DNA of 64,000 bases from Cognaticolwellia aestuarii (GCF_002000025.1 NZ_MUZV01000002.1:62001-126000); one strand, 5' to 3'. Counted from the stretch's first letter, positions 18,306-27,394 are shown. Notes: generated from the sequence alone by a model not told the origin. A program made the numbers and translations.

Positions 18306-18995
18306 TTACTTTCTATTTATAGCATTCTTAAATATAAATCCGAAAGAGAGTAAAAAAAGCATTAATGTGCTCGGCTCAGGTACAGGAAGAGGTATGCTAG
18401 CACTAGCAACAACTAAAACAGGGTTAATATTAATCCAATAGTCTAAGCCATTATCTTGCACTAGACTGCTGCTATGAATGCTGTTTGCTTCTTGCTCTGT
18501 TAATGTGGTGAAACCATTGATGCGTGGGTCCATTAAAGTATTGCCTGAATTATGATGTAGCCCTAAATTATGAGCTAACTCATGCGCTAATAACTCAGAA
18601 CCATTGCTACCCGAAGCATAACCAGATTCGACAACAAAGTTATTCCCTGGCGTTTGACCACAACCAACAATACCTGAGTTTATGGTGCTACCACATGCAC
18701 TAATCGTGTCGATAAAATAGAAATTAACGATATTAAAAAAACCAACATGCATACTAAACAATTCATTTACCTCGGCATTGGTAGTGATATCTAATAAGTT
18801 AGGAAGAACAAGTTCCGTCGTCTCACCAATGCGTATATCAATTGGCCTACTACCAAAGCTTGGTTGAGAGAATATAGCATCGAGCTGAGTTTCATTTATG
18901 GTAATAAAGCCTGCTTTAGCTTGGGTGGTGATGAAAAAACCAACAATTAACAGTAACGATTTCAATGCTTTCACATGTATTCCTTTATATTTCAA
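18306..18995 (-). CDS. PEP-CTERM metzincin-like zinc protease
   Basis: 229-residue exported protein. A signal peptide ends near TQAKAG (residue 29). HELAHNLGLHH at 138-148 is a complete metzincin zinc-binding motif, and TLMDP at 153-157 fits the Met-turn. The C terminus has the sorting signal VPEPSTLMLFLLSF followed by a basic tail (KNAINRK), so an exosortase would be expected to process it at the cell envelope. Cysteines at 101 and 112 may form a disulfide. A stand-alone metzincin of this size with PEP-CTERM is uncommon in my knowledge. The substrate is unknown. Confidence 0.88.
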   Translation of the reverse strand: MKYKGIHVKALKSLLLIVGFFITTQAKAGFITINETQLDAIFSQPSFGSRPIDIRIGETTELVLPNLLDITTNAEVNELFSMHVGFFNIVNFYFIDTISACGSTINSGIVGCGQTPGNNFVVESGYASGSNGSELLAHELAHNLGLHHNSGNTLMDPRINGFTTLTEQEANSIHSSSLVQDNGLDYWININPVLVVASASIPLPVPEPSTLMLFLLSFGFIFKNAINRK

Positions 18996-19004
18996 GATTT
19001 TTTA

Positions 19005-19482
19005 TTAATGACTAAAGTTTTATTAACCAGATTAAATGAAAACCATGCAATAAACATACCTTGTCAATTTTTTTATATAAAAACAGCGTACTATAGTTTT
19101 TATTGATTAATCTTTATTTAAAAGTGTTAAAAAACATGACGATATACAACGGTGTTATTAAGTTTATCGATGCAGAAAAACAATGCTTTAGCTCTGAGGT
19201 ATAGGCGAATTAATCGTTTTAACGACATGAGAAGTCTTAGCATTTTTTGGTAAAATCATTACAGGGCTTGCTGTTTATAAAATAATCACTGAAAAGCAAA
19301 CTTTCGATGGGGGTCTTGGGGATATTGCTGTATAATGCGCGGCTTTATTATGATGACTGGTCAGATGTTTATTATTTATACGCTAGCCAGATCATCGAAA
19401 ATACAGTTTTACCTCTCATTTAAATTATCCGTTAGCGTTGATTGATTAATGAGTTTAACTAATGGATATATAGGAATACCTT
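19005..19482. other. Upstream region of ybiT
   Basis: 478 bases without an intact gene. A 22-codon frame at 19136-19204 (IYNGVIKFIDAEKQCF) loosely resembles the first strand of a cold-shock domain and could be a fragment. GATGACTGGTCAG (about 19351-19363) can pair imperfectly with CTAGCCAGATCATC (about 19383-19396) in the probable ybiT leader. Confidence 0.45.
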
Positions 19483-21087
19483 TTGATCACTACATCTAAC
19501 ATTACCATGCAATTTGGCGCAGAGCCGTTATTTGAAAATATTTCGGCTAAATTTGGCAACGGTCACCGTTATGGTTTGATCGGCGCGAATGGCTGTGGCA
19601 AATCTACATTCATGAAAATACTGAGCGGCGACTTAGTGCCAAGCTCTGGTAATGTTTCAGTAAGTACTGGCAATAAAGTGAGTACCTTAGGCCAAGATCA
19701 ATTTGCCTTTGAAGCACACAGTGTTATTGATACGGTGATCATGGGCGATATGCCGCTATGGAAGGTAAAACAAGAAAGAGACGCGATTTACGCCCAAGCT
19801 GAAATGAGTGAAGCTGACGGCATGCGTGCTGGTGACTTAGAAAGTCAATTTGCTGAAATGGACGGCTATACCGCAGAAAGTCGTGCCGGTGAAATTCTAC
19901 TTGAAGCCGGTATTGAAGAATCTTTTCATTTTGGTTCAATGCAGCAAGTTGCGCCAGGTTGGAAGTTACGTGTTTTACTTGCGCAAGCTTTGTTTGCTAA
20001 TCCAGACATTTTGTTACTTGATGAGCCAACCAACAACTTGGATATACATACCATTAGTTGGTTAGAAGGTGAGTTGAATAAACGTAAGTGCACCATGATT
20101 ATAATTTCTCATGATAGACATTTCTTAAACTCTGTTTGTACCCATATGGCAGATATTGATTACGGTGAATTACGCATTTACCCAGGTAACTACGAGTTTT
20201 TCTTACAGCAATCAGCATTGCTACGTGAGCAACTGTTATCAGGTAATGTAAAAAAAGCCGAAGAAATTGCTGAGTTACAAGACTTTGTTAACCGCTTTGG
20301 TGCGAATGCTTCAAAAGCAAAACAAGCCAGCTCTCGTGCTAAAAAAATGGATAAAATTAAACTTGATGATGTTAAATCGTCAAGCCGTATTACGCCAAAA
20401 ATTGCCTTTGCTCCAGGCAAAAAAATGCATCGCCAAGCCTTAGAGTTGGAAAACTTAGCACATGGCTTTGACAACGAAATATTATTCGAAAACGGTGACT
20501 TATTATTAGAGGCCGGCGCTAAATTGGCTATTATTGGTGAGAACGGTGTTGGTAAAACAACATTTTTACGCTGTTTAATGAATGAATTGTCGCCAATGAG
20601 CGGTGTAGTTAAATGGTCTGAAAACGCTTCAGTTGGCTATTGCCCGCAAGACAGTGGTCACTTTTTCGATAACGACCTTACTTTAATGGATTGGATGTCA
20701 CAGTGGCGCAGACCTTGCCATAATGACTTAAGTGTTCGTGGTATGTTAGGGCGTATGTTGTTTACCGATGACGACGCCAATAAAAAAGCGCGTAATTGCT
20801 CGGGTGGTGAAAAGAACCGCTTATTATTTGGTATGCTGATGATGGGCGATATCAATGTGTTAATTATGGATGAGCCAACTAACCACATGGATATTGAAGC
20901 GATTGATGCATTAAATAATGCCTTAAAAGATTTTGAAGGTACGCTAATATTTGTCAGTCATGACCGTGAGTTTGTCTCAAGCTTAGCCACGCGTATTATC
21001 GACATAAAAGATAAAAAAATCATTGATTTTCAAGGCTCATTAGATGAATACCTTGATAATCAAGTACAAGCAAAGAAAATAGCTTAA
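19483..21087 (+). CDS. ybiT: ABC-F translation factor YbiT
   Basis: Soluble ABC-F ATPase of 534 residues (E. coli YbiT has 530), a ribosome-binding translation factor type. Both ATPase halves are present: Walker [10 protein letters not shown] near 36 and GENGVGKTT near 352; Walker B/DEPTN at about 184 and 463; the second signature reads [12 protein letters not shown]. The P-site-tRNA-interaction linker lies near 245-310. The start is TTG (19483-19485), supported by AGGAA seven bases upstream and by the conserved N terminus ([20 protein letters not shown]). It stands alone and ends in a hairpin. Confidence 0.95.
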   Translation: MITTSNITMQFGAEPLFENISAKFGNGHRYGLIGANGCGKSTFMKILSGDLVPSSGNVSVSTGNKVSTLGQDQFAFEAHSVIDTVIMGDMPLWKVKQERDAIYAQAEMSEADGMRAGDLESQFAEMDGYTAESRAGEILLEAGIEESFHFGSMQQVAPGWKLRVLLAQALFANPDILLLDEPTNNLDIHTISWLEGELNKRKCTMIIISHDRHFLNSVCTHMADIDYGELRIYPGNYEFFLQQSALLREQLLSGNVKKAEEIAELQDFVNRFGANASKAKQASSRAKKMDKIKLDDVKSSSRITPKIAFAPGKKMHRQALELENLAHGFDNEILFENGDLLLEAGAKLAIIGENGVGKTTFLRCLMNELSPMSGVVKWSENASVGYCPQDSGHFFDNDLTLMDWMSQWRRPCHNDLSVRGMLGRMLFTDDDANKKARNCSGGEKNRLLFGMLMMGDINVLIMDEPTNHMDIEAIDALNNALKDFEGTLIFVSHDREFVSSLATRIIDIKDKKIIDFQGSLDEYLDNQVQAKKIA

Positions 21088-21102
21088 TTATTACAACTTC
21101 AC

Positions 21103-21138
21103 CAGTGTTAAGTTCAATAACTCTTGAGCTTAACACTG
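21103..21138 (+). terminator. Hairpin after ybiT
   Basis: Fifteen-base arms 21103-21117 and 21124-21138 pair with one mismatch around a six-base loop, 16 bases after the ybiT stop. There is no T-run. Confidence 0.6.
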
Positions 21139-21509
21139 ATTCACACCCGTAAGGTATGGTAAATGTACTTTACTCATTAAATTCATCTTGTTGATAGCCA
21201 AACTTAATAGCTTAGCCATAATGTACTTTTGTTCAATTTCTGGGCTGAGGTACTTCGTTTATTTTAATTATCTAAGGTATAGTTTTGCAGTTAATAGACT
21301 GCTATTACCTTTCATTTTTTGCCTAAATCAATATATTGTATTCTAAGTCATTATCTAAACTCTCTATAATTTTATATTTGTCAGTATTTCTTACACTTTT
21401 TGGTTTGATCATTTTTCAATACCGCATAGGCTGCTGCTTTTATGAGCAATTGTCGGTGTGGCGTAAAGCTTGCGTATTAAGTGCAAATACTTATAAAAGG
21501 ATAACACGG
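21139..21509. other. Promoter region of the PEP-CTERM/tail-collar cluster
   Basis: 371 bases without a supported gene. A frame continuing upstream from the PEP-CTERM gene begins at TTG 21336, but it has no ribosome-binding site, so this DNA is taken as promoter and leader. Confidence 0.5.
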
Positions 21510-22343
21510 ATGCGTAAAGTTATGAGATTTTGTTCTATTCTATGTGCGTTGATTTTTATTGCACCTACAGTTACAGCAAGTTTAATTACTTCTGATCTGA
21601 CGATTACAGGTAATGTTGAATTCGATACTGCGATGTCGACTTCCGCTACAGGTAATGCTACTCAAAATGCTGATATGTTACTTGTTATTGGTGGCGCTAC
21701 ATCAGGCACATCAATTGCTAATATGACCCCTACGGGAGTCAACCCTTTAGGTGGAACATTGACTGATTATGGTGATGGTGCAGGGATTAGTGCTACCGCG
21801 TCCTCTGAGACTGGCGTTACGAGCGAAGTGCCTGATTTTATCTTTGATTTCGGTTTTTCGTTGAGTAATAGTTCGGCAACAGACAGTTATCAAGTTTTTT
21901 TTGAGTTAGCGTTTTCAAGTTTTGTAGATGCGGAAGGTTTAGACGCTTTTATAGATGCTGAAATTAATCTTTTTGATAGCGCATTTGTTGAATCATTTTT
22001 TTCAGATTTAACGTCAGATTCGGCTTTTGGTGATAAAAAAAATGGCACGTCTTTGGCTACCAATGGCGCGACATTATCGGATAGTGGCACATTTCTTTTT
22101 GATATAACCCTATCAGCAGGCGCGTCAGATAGCTTCACTGCCCTATTAAAAATGGATGGTGGTGCCTATGAAAATTCGTCTTTATTTAATGCCAGCACTT
22201 TTGCTTTTATTAGTGTTATTGGTGCTGATAATTTAACGGCAGTACAGCCTCCTTTACCCGTACCTGAACCAAGTACACTAATGCTCTTTCTTGGGGGGCT
22301 AGCATTTTGGCAAGTTAACCAACTAAAACGTAAAGCTCAATAA
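21510..22343 (+). CDS. PEP-CTERM exported protein
   Basis: 277 residues counted from ATG 21510, which has AAAGGA upstream and is followed by a clean signal peptide (MRKVMRFCSILCALIFIAP, cleavage near TVTAS). The mature part is Thr/Ser/Gly/Asp-rich and of low complexity, probably beta-sheet. It ends in VPEPSTLMLFLGGLAFW plus a basic tail (KRKAQ), a PEP-CTERM sorting signal almost identical at its core to that of the protease at 18306. The next gene starts 22 bases downstream, so it is the first gene of a likely operon with the collar and Sel1 proteins. Function unknown. Confidence 0.85.
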   Translation: MRKVMRFCSILCALIFIAPTVTASLITSDLTITGNVEFDTAMSTSATGNATQNADMLLVIGGATSGTSIANMTPTGVNPLGGTLTDYGDGAGISATASSETGVTSEVPDFIFDFGFSLSNSSATDSYQVFFELAFSSFVDAEGLDAFIDAEINLFDSAFVESFFSDLTSDSAFGDKKNGTSLATNGATLSDSGTFLFDITLSAGASDSFTALLKMDGGAYENSSLFNASTFAFISVIGADNLTAVQPPLPVPEPSTLMLFLGGLAFWQVNQLKRKAQ

Positions 22344-22365
22344 TTGACAATTTAAGGATGAAAAA

Positions 22366-23073
22366 ATGAAATCATTTAAAATAATTAAATTAAGCTGTAT
22401 TTTAGGATTAAGTCTCACTGCTATCACCATGCCTATGAAGGCCATGGCTTGTTCTTCTCAGCCTTTTATTGGTGGTATGTGTGCTTTTGCTGGTAATTTT
22501 GCTATTCGAGGTTGGGCAAAAGCTGAAGGGCAGTTACTTGCTATTTCAAGTAATGCAGCGTTATTTTCTATTTTAGGTACAACCTACGGTGGTGATGGCA
22601 GAACAACTTTTGCTTTACCCGATTTACGTGGACGTTCGCCAATAGGGCAAGGGCGAGGACCAGGACTTAATGATTATAGATTAGGGCAAAGGGGAGGCGC
22701 CGAGGTTCATAGTTTAACATTATTGCAAATGCCTGTGCACAGCCATACTGCAACCACAAGCACCACTAATGTTATTGACACAAGTGCAACTACCATTGCA
22801 TTAAAGGCACTGGCGTCAAATAGTACAACTAACATACCGACAGGGGCGGTGTTAGCAAATAGTCCAAATCGTGAGAATATATATAGTAGTGGTGCACCTA
22901 ATGTAGATATGTCTGCTGAGGCGATTACGCTTAATTTAAGTGTTGATGTAACCTCTAGCTCAGCTACAGTTGTTAATCCTAATGGTGGTAGCCAAGCATT
23001 TAATATTCGAGGTCCATATTTACCATTGACTTGGTTAATTGCGACAAACGGTGTTTTTCCGCCTCGTAACTAA
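22366..23073 (+). CDS. Phage-tail-collar domain protein (MdpB/microcystin-dependent-protein type)
   Basis: 235 residues. After a signal-like start (cleavage near KAMAC, residue 28) comes the collar fold seen in bacterial MdpB proteins: QPFIGGMCAFAGNFAIRGW, GQLLAISSNAALFSILGTTY, and GDGRTTFALPDLRGRSPIGQ with the following RGPGLNDYRLGQRGG and MPVHSH. Many bacteria carry this family outside phages as exported proteins of unknown role. AAGGATG precedes the ATG. Its position directly after a PEP-CTERM gene and before a Sel1 gene suggests a surface function. Confidence 0.9.
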   Translation: MKSFKIIKLSCILGLSLTAITMPMKAMACSSQPFIGGMCAFAGNFAIRGWAKAEGQLLAISSNAALFSILGTTYGGDGRTTFALPDLRGRSPIGQGRGPGLNDYRLGQRGGAEVHSLTLLQMPVHSHTATTSTTNVIDTSATTIALKALASNSTTNIPTGAVLANSPNRENIYSSGAPNVDMSAEAITLNLSVDVTSSSATVVNPNGGSQAFNIRGPYLPLTWLIATNGVFPPRN

Positions 23074-23098
23074 CTATATGCAATATGTTAGGTGATAA

Positions 23099-24079
23099 AT
23101 GAACAATAAAAAGAAACAAGGCCGACTCTATATCGGCTTTATTTTTATATTTTTTACAATGTTAGTTAAGCCCTGTTTTTCATCGGGCATAGATGATTGG
23201 GCAGCTCCTATTCAGGATGCCCAACAATTGCTAGATAAAAAGCAATATAGCGCGTCTTTAATCGCCTTTAAGCGTCAGGCTGATATAGGTAATGGCATGG
23301 CACAATTTAGTATGGCGCTGTTTTATGATTTAGGTTGGGGGATAGCCATAAATCGCGTAATTGCATGTCAGTGGTTTCAAAAAGCGGCGTTAAATAATAT
23401 TCCGGTTGCTATGCAGGCGTTAGGGCAATGTTATTACGAAGGTTTAAAGGTAAAAAAAGACCAAGCACTTGCTTATCATTGGTTTATGAGAGCATTCGAG
23501 CAGGGCGTAGCTGATGCTGGATGCCAAGCAGGAGAGCTACTTTTAAGCGGTAAAGGTGTTAACCTTGATATAAATAGCGGAGAACAGCTTTGTCTTGAAG
23601 CTGCTATGCAAGGTTCTATTAAGGCACAAGCTAACTTGGCGCAGTGGTATTTCTCTGGTCAATATTTTGCACGTGACTATCAACAAGCTTTTAATTGGCT
23701 GCAACAGGTTTCTAGTGATAAGTCTCCAAGCTCAGCATTTTTGCTTGCGCAGTTTTACGACCAAGGTATTGGTATGAATGTTGACCAAAATAAAGCTTTG
23801 CATTGGTATGAAGTGGCGGCTTCTGCACAATATCATCAAGCTTATATACCAACGGCGCTATTGTATTGGCAAGTATTTAGCACGGCAAAGCAACATAAAG
23901 ACGTGTTACTAGCAAAAAGTTATCTCTGGGCGAAGGTGTCGGCTTCTTCTGCACCATTGAGCAAAGATCGAAAAGTTGCTGAGCAATTATTAACGCAAAT
24001 TATGCAATATATGCCCGTTACTTGGCAGGATGAATTGAATAAAAAAGTGTTACTACATTTGTCTGAAAATAAGTATTAA
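23099..24079 (+). CDS. Sel1-repeat exported protein
   Basis: 326 residues with a signal or anchor segment (about 10-28, IGFIFIFFTMLVKPCFSSG) and then five to six Sel1-type (TPR-like) repeats between about 60 and 290. Repeat signatures include AQFSMALFYDLGWGIAINRV, AMQALGQCYYEGLKVKKDQA and AFLLAQFYDQGIGMNVDQNK. Such solenoids bind partner proteins in the periplasm. It starts 25 bases after the collar gene with AGGTGA before the ATG, so it is probably co-transcribed. Confidence 0.9.
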   Translation: MNNKKKQGRLYIGFIFIFFTMLVKPCFSSGIDDWAAPIQDAQQLLDKKQYSASLIAFKRQADIGNGMAQFSMALFYDLGWGIAINRVIACQWFQKAALNNIPVAMQALGQCYYEGLKVKKDQALAYHWFMRAFEQGVADAGCQAGELLLSGKGVNLDINSGEQLCLEAAMQGSIKAQANLAQWYFSGQYFARDYQQAFNWLQQVSSDKSPSSAFLLAQFYDQGIGMNVDQNKALHWYEVAASAQYHQAYIPTALLYWQVFSTAKQHKDVLLAKSYLWAKVSASSAPLSKDRKVAEQLLTQIMQYMPVTWQDELNKKVLLHLSENKY

Positions 24080-24181
24080 TATCGACTCTATATATGTCGA
24101 TGAATAACAGTAGAAAGTTTCTATCAATAAACTGCAGTGATTGTGCGAAAGTATGCCTTGATTTATAAACTTGGTGTTACT

Positions 24182-24949
24182 ATGGCGCACATTCTATTTT
24201 GTCTGATTAACTCATCACATGTTAACGTCAACCTTTATTTTTGTACGCCATTGAGTGCACTAAAACATACCTCTAATGATAATACGCCAATACTCTTTGA
24301 AACTATAGCGGATGAGCTTATTGAGCAAGGTTATAGTATTCGGCCATATGCATTACCGGCTGACTTAGCTTCATTGTTAGTCAATTGCATTGCAGATTTG
24401 CCTGAAGATAATTTTAAGCGAGCGGGTATAGGGCGGGCTAAAGATCATATTATTAATGATTTTGTTCGCACTGATGAAATTTGTTGGATAACGGGTAATA
24501 GTGATGCCGGCAGTGCTTGGATAAATTGGGCCACACTACTGCAAAACTATTTAAACAAACGTTTGTTTTTAGGACTTTTCTCTTTTGAAAGTCACTTTTC
24601 ACATTACGCGAAAGGTGACTTTTATAAAAAGCACAAAGATGCCTTTAAAGGTGAAGGTAATCGTGTATTGTCGGTAGTGGTTTATCTTAACCAATATTGG
24701 TCGAATGACGATGGTGGTGAGTTAGTTATTTATCCACCTAAGCAAGATAAGACGGCTAACAAACGGCTCAAATCTACCGTTATTGACCAAAGCAGAATAA
24801 TAGTAACGCCAAGCCTAGGTACCATTGTTATTTTTCTGAGCGAAGAATTTCCACATGAAGTACTTCCTGCTTTGCGTGACCGCTATGCTATTGCTGGTTG
24901 GTTTCGTTTAAATGCCAGTATTGCAAATAATATTGATCCACCACGCTAA
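24182..24949 (+). CDS. 2-oxoglutarate/Fe(II) oxygenase, prolyl-4-hydroxylase-like
   Basis: 255 residues if started at ATG 24182 (GGTG upstream); a GTG start at 24137 would add 15. The iron site is complete: H151 and D153 in YKKHKDAF, H225 in FPHEVLPA, with R234 in RYAIAGWFR to hold 2-oxoglutarate. The surrounding FSHYAKGDFYKKH and RVLSVVVYLNQYW segments match the SM-20/EGLN prolyl hydroxylase group. It lacks a clear signal peptide and is probably cytoplasmic. In bacteria a few relatives hydroxylate EF-Tu, but the target here is unknown. It follows the Sel1 gene in the same direction and precedes an unknown gene by 44 bases. Confidence 0.88.
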   Translation: MAHILFCLINSSHVNVNLYFCTPLSALKHTSNDNTPILFETIADELIEQGYSIRPYALPADLASLLVNCIADLPEDNFKRAGIGRAKDHIINDFVRTDEICWITGNSDAGSAWINWATLLQNYLNKRLFLGLFSFESHFSHYAKGDFYKKHKDAFKGEGNRVLSVVVYLNQYWSNDDGGELVIYPPKQDKTANKRLKSTVIDQSRIIVTPSLGTIVIFLSEEFPHEVLPALRDRYAIAGWFRLNASIANNIDPPR

Positions 24950-24993
24950 TGTTGGTTTTTATTTAATAAGCGTTCTATCAAGAGGAAACAGGG

Positions 24994-25476
24994 TTGGCTA
25001 AGTCAATTAAGACACCAAAAAAGCTTCATGTTATGCATGACTTAAGTGAAGTAAATCAGGAGATTTTACCACTAAAGGCACTGGCTGATCGGGAGCTTGC
25101 TTCAATATATGGTTTAACGGGTAAGGTTTATACGCCCCATATTGATGAATATATGCAGGTATGTATTAAAAAGGCGGCCATTGTAGATTGTTTAAAAAAA
25201 CAAGGCTATATACCACGCTCCGATGTTGAGGTTATAAGTGCCGCGCTTGATTTTTTACACCCCAGAGCACGAACTAATGCTGTTTTTGAATATCAAGGCG
25301 CACAATACCAGCGTCGTTTTGCACCGTTAAAGCTCAGTAAGTCGGGTAAAAATGTGCAAAAGTGGGCTAAGTTTTGGCTTTTACAATTACCTAATGGCAA
25401 CATTGACCCTAACTGGGAGCTAGAAGTACGAGAGATTTGGCCAAGTTATTTTCTGATCAGAGCTATTGATATATAG
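24994..25476 (+). CDS. Conserved-looking protein of unknown function
   Basis: 160 residues, no family recognised. The predicted protein is soluble and basic, with an N-terminal helical part (residues 20-80) and a C-terminal beta-rich part (FEYQGAQYQRRFAP ... WELEVREIWPSYF). The start is TTG 24994, supported by AGAGGAA seven bases upstream; the first internal ATG (25028) has no such site. It follows the 2OG oxygenase by 44 bases on the same strand, so the two may be co-expressed. Confidence 0.75.
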   Translation: MAKSIKTPKKLHVMHDLSEVNQEILPLKALADRELASIYGLTGKVYTPHIDEYMQVCIKKAAIVDCLKKQGYIPRSDVEVISAALDFLHPRARTNAVFEYQGAQYQRRFAPLKLSKSGKNVQKWAKFWLLQLPNGNIDPNWELEVREIWPSYFLIRAIDI

Positions 25477-25544
25477 CATGCGCTTTAGCTGTTATTGTTA
25501 AGGTTTTTACTCATGCTCTTCATTACGAATAATTGCTAATTTTC

Positions 25545-25592
25545 TAAATTAAATCAATGCTCTCTACATTAAATCAATGTTCTCTTCATTAA
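25545..25592. repeat. Short ATTAAATCAATGYTCTC tandem repeat
   Basis: Two near-identical 18-base units (ATTAAATCAATGCTCTCT and ATTAAATCAATGTTCTCT) and a partial third lie in the gap between the unknown gene and acuI. Confidence 0.6.
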
Positions 25593-25703
25593 TGCGCTTT
25601 ATTGCTATGGTAAGTAGAGATGTGCAAAGCTTTCATTTATACATATTGCATTTGCACATCTTTGGCTTGGTAACTTTCAAATTTACGTTATCATTTTTCT
25701 CAT

Positions 25704-26690
25704 TTAAGCATTTACATCAACCACCACTCGGCCTGTAACATCTCCTGCTAAAAGCTTGTTAGCGGTTGTAATTGCCTCATGTAGGCCAACAGTGCTTGAG
25801 ATGTCAGAAATTTTATCCGCTAGCTGTGTTTGCGCTAAACGTTGCCAAGCGTCAAGTCGGTCTTGTTGTGAACGCATAACACTGTCGATACCGAGCAGTG
25901 CAATGCCTCTTAAAATAAATGGAGCAACAGTGGCTGGAAAATCCATACCTTGTGCTAAACCACAAGCGGCAACACAGCCACCATATTTTATGCTGGCACA
26001 AACATTGGCCAGCGTCGTGCTACCAACTGAATCAATTGCAGCTGCCCAACGTTCTTTCATTAATGGCTTCCCGGCAGCTGATAGTTCAGTTCGGTCAATA
26101 ATGTCATTAGCCCCTAGCTGTTTTAAATAAGCCGCTTGCTCACTACTGCCCGTTGAGGCCGTTATTGAATAACCAAGTTCTGCTAAGATCCTAATAGCAA
26201 AACTGCCAACACCGCCTGTTGCGCCAGTGACAAGAATACTACCACTATCAGGTGTTATACCTTGTTTTTCCAAAGCCATAACACACAACATAGCGGTATA
26301 ACCAGCCGTTCCTATTGCCATCGCATTAAAGGGCGTTATATCTTTAGGTAAGGGAATAAGAAACTCACTGTTGATGCGAGCTTTTTGTGATAAGCCACCA
26401 AGATACTTCTCACCAACGCCATAGCCATTGAGCAGTACATGCTCGCCGACATTGAACTTGTTATTATCACATTGTTCAACAACTCCTACTAAATCAATGC
26501 CAGGGATCATTGGAAAGCGTCTAACGACCGGTGCTTTGCCTGAAATTGCTAGTGCGTCTTTGTAGTTAATTGTGCTGTACAGCACGTTAATAAGTACATC
26601 GCCGTCTTGCAATTCGGTTTCATTAAGTTCTTTAACTTCGGTGTGATAGCCTTGTTTTTCATCTTTATTGATAACTAAACTCTTAAACAT
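25704..26690 (-). CDS. acuI: Acrylyl-CoA reductase AcuI (YhdH family)
   Basis: NADPH-dependent medium-chain dehydrogenase/reductase of 328 residues. The family reduces acryloyl-CoA to propionyl-CoA, detoxifying acrylate produced from DMSP. Seen are the N-terminal LYSTINYKDALAISGKAPVV and PMIPGIDLVGVV motifs and the NADP-binding VTGATGGVGSFA near residue 156. The start is ATG 26688-26690 with GGAG five bases upstream; a TTG four codons earlier is within that site and is rejected. It follows acuR on the same strand, with a palindromic operator between them. Confidence 0.92.
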   Translation of the reverse strand: MFKSLVINKDEKQGYHTEVKELNETELQDGDVLINVLYSTINYKDALAISGKAPVVRRFPMIPGIDLVGVVEQCDNNKFNVGEHVLLNGYGVGEKYLGGLSQKARINSEFLIPLPKDITPFNAMAIGTAGYTAMLCVMALEKQGITPDSGSILVTGATGGVGSFAIRILAELGYSITASTGSSEQAAYLKQLGANDIIDRTELSAAGKPLMKERWAAAIDSVGSTTLANVCASIKYGGCVAACGLAQGMDFPATVAPFILRGIALLGIDSVMRSQQDRLDAWQRLAQTQLADKISDISSTVGLHEAITTANKLLAGDVTGRVVVDVNA

Positions 26691-26704
26691 AATGCTCTCC
26701 AATA

Positions 26705-26719
26705 TAGACCGGTCGTCTA
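26705..26719. promoter_or_regulatory. AcuR-type operator in front of acuI
   Basis: TAGACCGGTCGTCTA, a near-palindrome matching the second copy at 27380-27394 in 14 of 15 positions. It ends 15 bases upstream of the acuI start codon. Confidence 0.78.
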
Positions 26720-26736
26720 TTAATGTGGTTGTAAAA

Positions 26737-27369
26737 TTATTTTACGATTAATTGTAAGAATGAAACCATAAAAGTTTCGATGGGTGTCAAATCTCTAGTT
26801 AATTTACTTTTGGCAATGGCGCCTTCCCAGCCCATCCAAAAAAAGTTAGCTAACGTGTTGCAGTCAAGTGAGCCATTAATTGCGTTAGTTCGTTGTGCTA
26901 ATTGCAAACAACAGGCTATTTTACTTTGCCAGAGTTCAAAGGTATCTAATAAGAGTTGTCGATGGCTTTCTGGTAATAGGGTTACCTCTTGTTCGAGATT
27001 ACCAATTAAACAGCCGCGTTTAAAATGATGTCGGCTCATACCTGCTTTAGCATCGTCGGCAAAGTTTTCGATACGCTGAAGTGGCTCGATTGCTTCATTA
27101 AGCAGGTGTAAGTCTAACTTTTTGGCAAAGTAGCGACTGTATTCTTGAATAACCGCGATACCAAAAGCCTCTTTACTGGCAAAGTAGTGATAAAAAGAAC
27201 CTTTTGGTACTGATACTTTTTTTAAAATCTTATCAAGACCAGAAGATGCAAAGCCAAACTCAGTAAAATACTCCACGCCACTTTGTACTAGTGCTTGTTT
27301 GGTTTGGCTACTATTTCTGCCCGACTTAGCTGGTCGGCCACGTTGTGCTGTTGTTGTATTTTTGTTCAT
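26737..27369 (-). CDS. acuR: TetR-family regulator AcuR
   Basis: 210-residue repressor with an N-terminal GRPAKSGR arm and a helix-turn-helix (FASSGLDKILKKVSVPKGSF) followed by the YHYFASKEAFG element usual in the AcuR/NemR-like TetR group. A ligand domain with KRGCLIGNL follows. The order acuR-acuI on one strand is the same as in known DMSP/acrylate loci. Two copies of one palindrome flank it, so it probably represses itself and acuI until acrylate or a related electrophile is present. Confidence 0.85.
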   Translation of the reverse strand: MNKNTTTAQRGRPAKSGRNSSQTKQALVQSGVEYFTEFGFASSGLDKILKKVSVPKGSFYHYFASKEAFGIAVIQEYSRYFAKKLDLHLLNEAIEPLQRIENFADDAKAGMSRHHFKRGCLIGNLEQEVTLLPESHRQLLLDTFELWQSKIACCLQLAQRTNAINGSLDCNTLANFFWMGWEGAIAKSKLTRDLTPIETFMVSFLQLIVK

Positions 27370-27379
27370 TCTTATATAT

Positions 27380-27394
27380 TAGACCGATCGTCTA
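27380..27394. promoter_or_regulatory. AcuR-type operator in front of acuR
   Basis: TAGACCGATCGTCTA, 10 bases upstream of the acuR start codon and nearly identical to the copy before acuI. Confidence 0.78.

Noticed and set aside
21336-21509. N-terminal extension of the PEP-CTERM protein from TTG 21336
   Set aside because: The signal peptide and ribosome-binding site clearly place the start at ATG 21510; the extension would bury the signal peptide.
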